DNA from: Vibrio superstes
GTDB lineage: Bacteria > Pseudomonadota > Gammaproteobacteria > Enterobacterales > Vibrionaceae
Direction: 5' to 3'
Length of the DNA: 64,000 nucleotides
Assembly: GCF_003569005.1 (NCBI RefSeq)
Contig: NZ_BCUR01000001.1
Coordinates: 310,001-374,000 of the forward strand
The notes under the pieces are model-generated. The model had not been told where the DNA came from and searched no databases. It saw only the letters and a list, made by a program, of their open reading frames with translations. Every line of letters begins with the position of its first letter. The first letter of the stretch is position 1. This document shows positions 54,492 to 62,033 of the stretch, piece by piece. Made by a program: the position numbers and the translations under genes.

Positions 54492-55643
54492 CTATTTACT
54501 ATACTGCTTATATATGTGTAAAAATTTAGAAATGACCATATTATCGCTGTAAACTGTACGGACTTCATGCAACAGTTTGTTAGCATAATGTTGGTAAGTA
54601 CAAGGGTCAGATATAATATCGCAAATACATGCTCGCCATTCTTCAGCATCCATTGGAGATAGTAGCCTTCCATTGACTCCATCCGTAAGCAGTTCATTAC
54701 AACCACTCACATTTGAGGCGATCACAATGCGCCCTGTGGCACCGCCTTCGATTAAAATTCGAGGAATCCCTTCACCGTAACGTGTAGGTAACGCTACGAC
54801 ATCTACCTTGTTCAAAACGGAAGCCATTGCATCTCCATTAACGGAGCCAAGCCACTTAATTGTCCCCTCATTCGATAACTGTTCTACTTCTTCGTAGGAG
54901 TATGCATTTCGCGACGATAAATCAAATAACCCCGCAACCCAAAGTTCAACGACAATATCAGAGTCCTGGAGTCTTTTCACCGCTGATATAAGGGTATCTA
55001 AGCCTTTATCCTTAAGAAGTCGAGCAGCAAACAACACGGAAAGTTTCTTGTTTGTTCTTAGGTTATCCAACGGTTTAGAAGTAGGGTAAAACCTAGATGT
55101 ATCGACACCGGCCCCCCCGATATGAATCAATGCCTGATTTCGTCCAATCTCAGAACGCTTGAATATGTTAAGATCTTGTTTGTTCTCAAAAATGAAAGCA
55201 CCTTTATTTGCCTGACCCACTAAATAGTAGAGCCCGATGATCAATGGTCTAAGTACCCTAAAACGATAAGAATTACTAGAAAAAACTGCACCTAAGCCAG
55301 TTATACTTTTTATTGAAGGTACCTTTAATAGACCAGAAACTAGACCACCGTATATAGAAGGCTTAATTGTAATACAATGGACTAGATCAGGTTCATGACG
55401 TTTCAAGAGTCTGTATAGTGTGAAAACCGTACGTATTTCATGAAATGGGTTTAACCCGCTTCTAGAAAAATCTACATCCAAACACGTAAAGCCAAGCGAT
55501 TCAAAATATTCTTGGTTTTTTACACTAGTAAAATGAGTTGCTACCGTAATACGATAGCCATTCCTTTGAGCGGCCACAGCTCGATTCAACCAATGAAGCT
55601 TGAAATACCAATCAACGTTGATAACGTAAATAATTTTTTTCAT
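54492..55643 (-). CDS. Glycosyltransferase family 4
   Basis: 383 aa from the ATG at 55643. GT-B fold: an N-terminal domain with KIIYVINVDWYFKLHWL and SITGLGAVF, and a C-terminal nucleotide-sugar domain with LFAARLLKDKGLDTLI and the E-x7-E region LPTRYGEGIPRILIEGGA. Retaining transferase adding a sugar to the surface glycan, close to WbpT/PglA-like enzymes. It is the only ordinary sugar glycosyltransferase recognised in this block. Confidence 0.9.
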   Translation of the reverse strand: MKKIIYVINVDWYFKLHWLNRAVAAQRNGYRITVATHFTSVKNQEYFESLGFTCLDVDFSRSGLNPFHEIRTVFTLYRLLKRHEPDLVHCITIKPSIYGGLVSGLLKVPSIKSITGLGAVFSSNSYRFRVLRPLIIGLYYLVGQANKGAFIFENKQDLNIFKRSEIGRNQALIHIGGAGVDTSRFYPTSKPLDNLRTNKKLSVLFAARLLKDKGLDTLISAVKRLQDSDIVVELWVAGLFDLSSRNAYSYEEVEQLSNEGTIKWLGSVNGDAMASVLNKVDVVALPTRYGEGIPRILIEGGATGRIVIASNVSGCNELLTDGVNGRLLSPMDAEEWRACICDIISDPCTYQHYANKLLHEVRTVYSDNMVISKFLHIYKQYSK

Positions 55644-55717
55644 ATTTCCTATTGAATATTCTAGTTGAACCAAGCAAGCTTAAACGATTATTTGGTTAAA
55701 TGTAACATAGTAACTAT

Positions 55718-56803
55718 ATGCACACTATCTACCGACACAAAATACTACGTTTCGCTATACAGTTGTCACTAGCGATAGCTCTTTTTCCTTTAAAGTTAGT
55801 TTTTAGTATCGTACCAAAAAGAAAAGACCAATGGGTTATCGGGCACAACCATGGGTTTTGCGATAACGCGAGGCTTATCGCCCGTGAAATCACAAGATCC
55901 TATCCCGATATAAAAGTCATATGGTTAAAATCCGACCCAAATCATGTTGTTGATGCTAACATTGAAAGTTACACCAAGTATTCATTGATGGGTATCTATT
56001 ACCAGTTGACATCCAGAGTTTTCATCGTTTCAACTGGCTTAAATGACATAGGACGTTTAACGCCATATTACGGGTGCCACTACTTTAATCTCTGGCATGG
56101 TTGGCCAATTAAAAAAATTGGGCTTGACTCCAAAGAAACTAGTCCCACAGCCAATGATAAAATAAACAAAATCTATAGAAGTCTATACTCATACTCTAAC
56201 CAACGATATAGTGCTTTTTTTTGTCACAATGAACAGCAAGCTATCATGTTTCAACAAGCATTTGGGGTAGACAAAACAAAAACCCTAATCACTGGTTGGC
56301 CTCGACTCGAAAGAAAACAATCAACTAAAACCTCACATATGACCTTTGCGCCGACCTGGCACCCCAACAATGTCATTACACATAACTTGATCAAAATTGT
56401 CATCGACAAATTTAAACAGCAATCCAAAATAAAAAAACTGAACATCTGCCTTCATCCATTTGACAGAAAAATGTTAGATTATCTAAACGCTAACTATACA
56501 ACAAAATCCATTAGTTTCGACTGCGGCGATACTATGGAAAAGATACAAAAATCGGAACTTGTAATCACCGATTTTTCGAGTGTTGCGGTAGATGCCGCAG
56601 TAACTTACAACTGTAAAGTAATTTTATTCTATAACGATATTGAAATGTATTGTAGTGAAAGAGGTATATATGAAAATCTATCAAACTTGATGTCAAACGA
56701 ACTTGACTTTACAAACACCTTAACTAAGGAAGATTTTAAAGTATACCCTTCTAATGTAAACTGTTCAGAGCGAATCATTTTTCATATTAAAGCTTACTTA
56801 TAA
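55718..56803 (+). CDS. CDP-glycerol glycerophosphotransferase family protein 1 (TagF/TagB-like)
   Basis: 361 aa GT-B-type polyol-phosphate transferase. Key motifs: WHGWPIKKIG (126-135), FAPTWH (210-215), LHPFD and TDFSSVAVD (284-292), the last part of the CDP-glycerol site. An N-terminal hydrophobic segment (about 12-30) suggests membrane association. It is on the plus strand, opposite to the rest of the group, and its stop overlaps the converging next gene by six bases. Polyol may be glycerol or ribitol. Confidence 0.85.
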   Translation: MHTIYRHKILRFAIQLSLAIALFPLKLVFSIVPKRKDQWVIGHNHGFCDNARLIAREITRSYPDIKVIWLKSDPNHVVDANIESYTKYSLMGIYYQLTSRVFIVSTGLNDIGRLTPYYGCHYFNLWHGWPIKKIGLDSKETSPTANDKINKIYRSLYSYSNQRYSAFFCHNEQQAIMFQQAFGVDKTKTLITGWPRLERKQSTKTSHMTFAPTWHPNNVITHNLIKIVIDKFKQQSKIKKLNICLHPFDRKMLDYLNANYTTKSISFDCGDTMEKIQKSELVITDFSSVAVDAAVTYNCKVILFYNDIEMYCSERGIYENLSNLMSNELDFTNTLTKEDFKVYPSNVNCSERIIFHIKAYL

Positions 56804-57901
56804 AAGTATTTTCAAAAGTTCATCGGAAGATGAAATAGCTTTAGTCCCATGGTATTTATCATAAAACTGAGTTTGTTTTTTCGATATTGATTTGCTTTTA
56901 ATACGTTCGTCAATACTCAAAATTAGTTCGTTAAACGCATATAGCGGTTTGCATGGAATAGATTCCATAAAATCAAAGATAAATCCATGTTCTTTGGTAT
57001 AATTATCAATATCAGGAGTATAGATTATTATAGGCCTATTTAATAACAAGTAATCTACCCAAATACTTGAGTAGTCCGTTACTAGCAAATCCGTATGCCT
57101 CAAAAGTAGCATTGGATTTCTAAAATCAGACACATCAATAACGTTTTGCATTTTCAACAAGCGGTTTTCATCTGAAAAAGATGAAAACTTATGGCTTCTT
57201 ACCAGAAACACTATGTTATTTTCAAGTAAGTATTTCTCTAGTGTTACCAGCTCGACTTCATCAAACAGCATTGGATCATTTTTAATATGACTATCTCCAC
57301 GGTATGTGGGAGCGAACAAAATTGATTTATCATACTCCTGAACAATCGATTCAATGACATCATTTTCACTATATAGATCTATATCTTCCAGTTCTGTACG
57401 TTGACAAGTGAGGTAGTCGTTTCGGGGCAAACCAAAGGTAGTAACGTTAAAATATGGTACATTTAAAGCAGAACAAAGCAACAATGCGTCGTAACTTGAA
57501 GCTGATACTACTAAGTCTGTAATTTTAGATTGTTCTATCAGAAATTTCTTATCAAACCTTTCTACTGACAAAAATCGAATTTTCTTTATAGGACTGCCAT
57601 GCCAGACGTTTACATTTATATGCCTGCCTGATCTTAAGCCTGAAGGAATGCTATGATCGAAAATAATTGTTTTAGATCTAGCCAATCGCCATATACTTTT
57701 GAGAATAATTAAGACACTGTTCGGGTTTATGTCGTTTCCATCGACAACAACTATTTCAGTTCTGTGACGTAGTTTCGCATACAATACCTGTTGATTAGTA
57801 TCCCAACTTGTTCGAGGTGTAATGTAAAAGCACACTTGATTCTTTTTGGGTAACAGAAGATCAAAGACGGACAGTACAACGTTGAACATAACCTTGAGCA
57901 T
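56798..57901 (-). CDS. CDP-glycerol glycerophosphotransferase family protein 2
   Basis: 367 aa. Same fold as its neighbours: WHGSPIKKI (100-108), FAPTYRG (196-202), VRSHKFS and TDYSSIWVDY (275-284). The last is the most typical TagF-type motif. It is separated from tagD by 2 bp, so both are co-translated. A second ATG four codons in is possible. Confidence 0.87.
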   Translation of the reverse strand: MLKVMFNVVLSVFDLLLPKKNQVCFYITPRTSWDTNQQVLYAKLRHRTEIVVVDGNDINPNSVLIILKSIWRLARSKTIIFDHSIPSGLRSGRHINVNVWHGSPIKKIRFLSVERFDKKFLIEQSKITDLVVSASSYDALLLCSALNVPYFNVTTFGLPRNDYLTCQRTELEDIDLYSENDVIESIVQEYDKSILFAPTYRGDSHIKNDPMLFDEVELVTLEKYLLENNIVFLVRSHKFSSFSDENRLLKMQNVIDVSDFRNPMLLLRHTDLLVTDYSSIWVDYLLLNRPIIIYTPDIDNYTKEHGFIFDFMESIPCKPLYAFNELILSIDERIKSKSISKKQTQFYDKYHGTKAISSSDELLKILL

Positions 57902-57903
57902 AA

Positions 57904-58299
57904 TTATTTAAACTTATTGATGATTTCTTTTTTTCTTTCTGTTGTGGAAACACCTTCTGTTCGTGGCAGATACACGACCTCGCAATACTCTTTTAAGAAA
58001 TCAAATTTACCTTTCCAATCTTCACCGATAACGAATACATCTATATCGTTTTCTATAACATCCTTGACTTTTTGCTCCCAAGACGTCTCTGCGATAACTT
58101 CATCTACATACTTAATAGCATGTACAATTTCAGCCCTTTCGTAATAAGGTTGTGCACATACTTTACTTTTAGATTCCAAATTGAACTCATCAGTTGATAT
58201 TGCTACTGTCAGATGACCTCCTAAAGCTTTGGCTCTCCTTAGTATATTCAAGTGCCCTATATGAAATAGATCAAATGTACCATATGTTAATATTTTCAT
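57904..58299 (-). CDS. tagD: Glycerol-3-phosphate cytidylyltransferase TagD
   Basis: 131 aa nucleotidyltransferase that makes CDP-glycerol from CTP and sn-glycerol-3-phosphate. Signature HIGH at 13-16 (FDLFHIGHLNIL) and RTEGVSTT at 113-120; length as in B. subtilis TagD (129). AAGGA lies 8 nt before the ATG. With three TagF/TagB-like proteins next to it, it supplies their donor. Confidence 0.93.
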   Translation of the reverse strand: MKILTYGTFDLFHIGHLNILRRAKALGGHLTVAISTDEFNLESKSKVCAQPYYERAEIVHAIKYVDEVIAETSWEQKVKDVIENDIDVFVIGEDWKGKFDFLKEYCEVVYLPRTEGVSTTERKKEIINKFK

Positions 58300-58310
58300 T
58301 GTACTCGTCC

Positions 58311-59102
58311 TTAAAGAAAGTAAGTTCGTAGTTTAATCTGACAGTTAAAAAATGACTTCAAGGCACCAAAACCTAGTCTAGAAAGAATAAGCATTAATAC
58401 GGCGAAGATTACAGAAATTTCTAAATTCAATATAACTGCAATTATACCGACAAATGACAGGAAGAAAATAAAAACACCCGAAATGTTGATAAATTGCTTA
58501 CTATCAATGCCAAGCTTCGTCATTAATCTGGGCGAATGTGTAGAAAATGCCCATTGTTCAACAATTATTATATATATTGTTACAATGAATAAATAATACA
58601 AAGCATAATAATAATTAACAACAAATAAAGTAAAAATAACCGTACTAACTAATAAAACATCAGCCAAAACCTGACAGAAAGGCCCATATGTTTTTAGTAT
58701 TACGGGGCGTTGTAAAACTCGCTCACGAATGTAGTAGTTTTTTATTTCTAAATGATTTTTTTGTTTGTTTACTAACTTAACTTTTAAAATACTCACAACA
58801 ACACTAAAAATATAAAGAAAAGCAATAATTGCAAGCATTCCACCAATGTATAAATCACGACCAACAGACTGTTCCATTTCATGAAGTACTTCAATATTTT
58901 TAGAACCGGACAAGACAAACAACATTTTTAACGGTATGAACATTACAACCATATTAATGAATTTACTGGAAAATACCAATAAAGCAATCTTAATGAGTGG
59001 GATGCTCGTTTGGACTCTAAACATTCTAAACATATGAGGCATCATGCGAAAAAAATCTGCTGTTCTTCTGTTATTTTCCTTGAAGCGATTAATTAAGCCC
59101 AT
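58311..59102 (-). CDS. Polytopic membrane protein, ABC-exporter-TMD-like, unknown
   Basis: 263 aa with about five hydrophobic helices (near 35-65, 85-110, 145-165, 168-185, 205-245), separated by a long basic stretch KVKLVNKQKNHLEIKNYYIRE. Helix lengths recall the membrane half of an ABC exporter, but no ATPase domain is fused and none is encoded in this window. It starts 14 bp inside the preceding gene and ends 11 bp before tagD, so it is translationally coupled within the glycan operon. I do not recognise a family; it could belong to polymer export. Confidence 0.5.
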   Translation of the reverse strand: MGLINRFKENNRRTADFFRMMPHMFRMFRVQTSIPLIKIALLVFSSKFINMVVMFIPLKMLFVLSGSKNIEVLHEMEQSVGRDLYIGGMLAIIAFLYIFSVVVSILKVKLVNKQKNHLEIKNYYIRERVLQRPVILKTYGPFCQVLADVLLVSTVIFTLFVVNYYYALYYLFIVTIYIIIVEQWAFSTHSPRLMTKLGIDSKQFINISGVFIFFLSFVGIIAVILNLEISVIFAVLMLILSRLGFGALKSFFNCQIKLRTYFL

Positions 59103-60909
59103 AGTTTGCCTCTATTTCATCTGCGATTCTATCAACCAAATCCTTCTTAGTCAGATTAGTCATATTGTTTATATATTTGATATTTTTGAACCAAAGATCC
59201 TCGTTGTTTGCCACAACACGCGAGCTTAGAGCATGATGATTAGTCAATGCATAAGTATCTACGCCCGACAATCCAGCTAACTCAAACACAGTCGTCGCGG
59301 CGGAAATCACAACATCAAGATTTTGCATGATATATAAAACTGTTGAAAAGTCATTAAATTGATCGATGTCTAACGTAACAAACTCACTACCGGGCGCTAA
59401 TATGATGTCTTTCATTTCTGACGAACAATCATCATATTGAAGATTCACAAAAATTGTATCTTTAAGTTCAAAAATAGGTGATAATTCACGAGTTGAATAA
59501 TAATGTTCATTTCGACCTGTCGTTTCTATTGTACTTCGCCAACTAATTCCGATCAATCTCTTGCCTTGAAGCCTAAGATTCGCAATTTCGTTTTGAATTT
59601 CTTTGTTTACTAAGTTAGCAGACAACTTAATGCTAGTTCTTTTATTATCTTTGAGATATTGACTAAATATATCACTGATAATATCAGTTAATATAGTTAC
59701 CTTATCAAATCTAGCTAATTGACTATAAATAGCATTATCCATTAGGTGGTGCAGCTTAGCGTCCGGAAGTTTATTATACTTAGTTGCATTTCTCTCATCG
59801 ACCCTGCGAGTTCTATCAACAGGATAAAAACGTATCTTAGGAAATAGCTCACTAAACAGTTCAAACAGCCTAGGCTCACAGGCAATGGTAATATTGGAGT
59901 TAACTTGGCTTAGAATATGGTATAAGCCAGAAAACCTGATTTCATCTCCAGGTCCCCAGCTAGCAAAAACAATAGGGGATTTAGCTCTTGATATTTGTTC
60001 TAAAGACTGAGTATATCTTTGATCAAACCTTACGTACATTACCTGTGATAAACGCTGTCGTTTATAGGTTCTATATGCCTTTATTAGATCACCTTTAGCA
60101 AACCAAAAATGTCTTTCGAGTTTATTATTAATTGCATTTGGATTGATCAATTTCGATATAGTCGACTTTAAGGGAGCATGAATTCTATCTGCTTCGAAAA
60201 ATACTTTTTCAGCTGTTTCAAAACATCTTTCTCGTGTATATGCATCATATATACGCTCATACGATTTTATCGATAATATATTAGATTGAGTACTCTGATA
60301 AACATCAATAACACGTTTTGAGTTTCCAAGTAGTGAATAAACTTCTAATATTTCTTCATTATTTAGACAAGCAGTAAAGTATGGCTTTTCAATCAGTTTA
60401 TTTAGATATGGCTGTTCATCAAACTTTGCTAACACATAACAAAAAGTAAGAGCTTTTAATTGCGGAGAATGAAGCGCCTTCTTTCTTAGATATGACAGTA
60501 TCTCTTGCTTATCATGGTACTCACTAATAACTATTGACGTAGTGATATCATTGATGGCTATGGGATGTAAATTTACAGCTTCGCCAATATAATATTTAGA
60601 ATCATCACTTCCTTTGACGATCAACGCTGCCCAACTATAATACTTACTCTTTTTTTCTTCTTCTACCCAAAGAGAATGAGAGTTCAACAGTTTAATATAA
60701 TCCGAATATTGACGTTTTCGATACAATCGGTTTAATTTTTTGAATACTTTTTCTTTCCTTTTCTCTTCTTCATCTTTGACTCTAGAAAGAGGGGAACCAA
60801 ATAATTTGTTGTTCCCTTGGTATTCCAACACTATTTTCCTAAAATAGGAACTAGAGTAGAATAAGCTAAGGGTTAACTTAAGGATATAATTCTTAATTAA
60901 TCTACGCAT
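59089..60909 (-). CDS. Helical-repeat protein with GT-B (GT9/OGT-like) C-terminal domain
   Basis: 606 aa. The first 300 residues are helical and look like degenerate TPR repeats, with a basic N-terminus. From about 310 there is a GT-B-like half: WGPGDEIRFSGLYHIL (318-333), GISWRS (454-459) and VVISAATTVFELAGLSG (533-549), which resemble the nucleotide-sugar site of heptosyltransferase/OGT-like enzymes. Probably a glycosyltransferase with a scaffold domain. It overlaps the next gene at both ends (8 bp and 14 bp). Confidence 0.65.
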   Translation of the reverse strand: MRRLIKNYILKLTLSLFYSSSYFRKIVLEYQGNNKLFGSPLSRVKDEEEKRKEKVFKKLNRLYRKRQYSDYIKLLNSHSLWVEEEKKSKYYSWAALIVKGSDDSKYYIGEAVNLHPIAINDITTSIVISEYHDKQEILSYLRKKALHSPQLKALTFCYVLAKFDEQPYLNKLIEKPYFTACLNNEEILEVYSLLGNSKRVIDVYQSTQSNILSIKSYERIYDAYTRERCFETAEKVFFEADRIHAPLKSTISKLINPNAINNKLERHFWFAKGDLIKAYRTYKRQRLSQVMYVRFDQRYTQSLEQISRAKSPIVFASWGPGDEIRFSGLYHILSQVNSNITIACEPRLFELFSELFPKIRFYPVDRTRRVDERNATKYNKLPDAKLHHLMDNAIYSQLARFDKVTILTDIISDIFSQYLKDNKRTSIKLSANLVNKEIQNEIANLRLQGKRLIGISWRSTIETTGRNEHYYSTRELSPIFELKDTIFVNLQYDDCSSEMKDIILAPGSEFVTLDIDQFNDFSTVLYIMQNLDVVISAATTVFELAGLSGVDTYALTNHHALSSRVVANNEDLWFKNIKYINNMTNLTKKDLVDRIADEIEANYGLN

Positions 60910-62020
60910 TAGCTTTCAAAATATGCTCTACAAATCTCTTAGTGTTCGAAGCATCCTTATATTTGAAAAACATAGGCGATGGAACTGACTGGGCATTTCC
61001 ATCGACATTTATCATACTCTCTAACGACATCAATAAGCTCGAAAAGTCTGTTGATATTTCTCCAGTCAGAACTGTTTTTAAAGGGTAAATCATGCCACGG
61101 TCGCCTCCGTACTCAGCTTCGTCAAATAAATACAAGCAAATGTTACTAGATATTAATGAGTAGTCTAACCACACACTAGAGAAATCGGTTATTAATGTAT
61201 GTGTATGCTTTAGCACTGTGTTTGTAATTAAATAATGTTCTAAATTTACTAACAGTCCATTTTCCTCAAGTATCGGCATAGCCTGTAACTTACTGAATTT
61301 ATGTGGTCGAATGCCGAGAACTGCATTATTTTCTTTTAAAAACTTACTCAATAATAATTCTTCATCTTTTGAAAATGCATTAATTTCATTATACTCTTTC
61401 CAAGTACCTCGATAAGTAGGCATCCAAGATACCAACTTCCTACCAGATAAAGTATTAACCAACTCTTCCTCTTGAGGGTCGGTAAACCACTCTAATCCAC
61501 GCAAACCTAATAAGTCAGCTCTAGGCAAACCTGATAATATACATTTAGATGGTGGTAAGTTAAAACATGAGGCCATCACAGCTCTATCGAGGTTTGAAGA
61601 GCAAACGAGCCCATCTAAATTATTAGATTCAAAATCCAAAAATGCATCGGTAAAACGACCTTTATCAAGATGACGAATTGTTTTTAGTGGGATACCATGC
61701 CAAACATTATAAATCTCACGTTTCTTATTTGTCAAAAATCTAGGAATCGCATGATCAACAATTACATAGTAACTTGTAAAAAAGTCGAACAGACACCTGA
61801 CTAATTGGAGAGTACTACGTTTCCTTTTTCCTTTGTAAGTTATTAACTTAATTTCAGGATAGTAGCAATTCAAATATTCTTTTACACATACTAAATTGGC
61901 GTCTAGAACACCCGTAGAGGCATATAAAACTACCTTTTTTTTGGATTTAGGAAAAAATGGGTCAATAACTAATCGGATTATACTAAAAATCCTATTTATG
62001 TTTTTCTTCTTAATTTTCAT
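60902..62020 (-). CDS. CDP-glycerol glycerophosphotransferase family protein 3
   Basis: 372 aa. Motifs parallel those of the other two: WHGIPLKTIR (107-116), PTYRG (201-205), RPHKF and TDFSSVWLDY (278-287). Basic N-terminus (KIKKKN) and no clear signal peptide suggest peripheral attachment to the inner membrane. It lies between the capsule-like gene and the repeat-GT gene with overlaps or 13-bp gaps, so it is part of one operon. Confidence 0.87.
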   Translation of the reverse strand: MKIKKKNINRIFSIIRLVIDPFFPKSKKKVVLYASTGVLDANLVCVKEYLNCYYPEIKLITYKGKRKRSTLQLVRCLFDFFTSYYVIVDHAIPRFLTNKKREIYNVWHGIPLKTIRHLDKGRFTDAFLDFESNNLDGLVCSSNLDRAVMASCFNLPPSKCILSGLPRADLLGLRGLEWFTDPQEEELVNTLSGRKLVSWMPTYRGTWKEYNEINAFSKDEELLLSKFLKENNAVLGIRPHKFSKLQAMPILEENGLLVNLEHYLITNTVLKHTHTLITDFSSVWLDYSLISSNICLYLFDEAEYGGDRGMIYPLKTVLTGEISTDFSSLLMSLESMINVDGNAQSVPSPMFFKYKDASNTKRFVEHILKANA

Positions 62021-62033
62021 AGTAATTATATAT

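Noticed and set aside
54470-54706. Second minus-strand frame overlapping the GT4 gene end
   Set aside because: Shadow in another frame of the GT4 gene; includes the (AAGTC)5 region.
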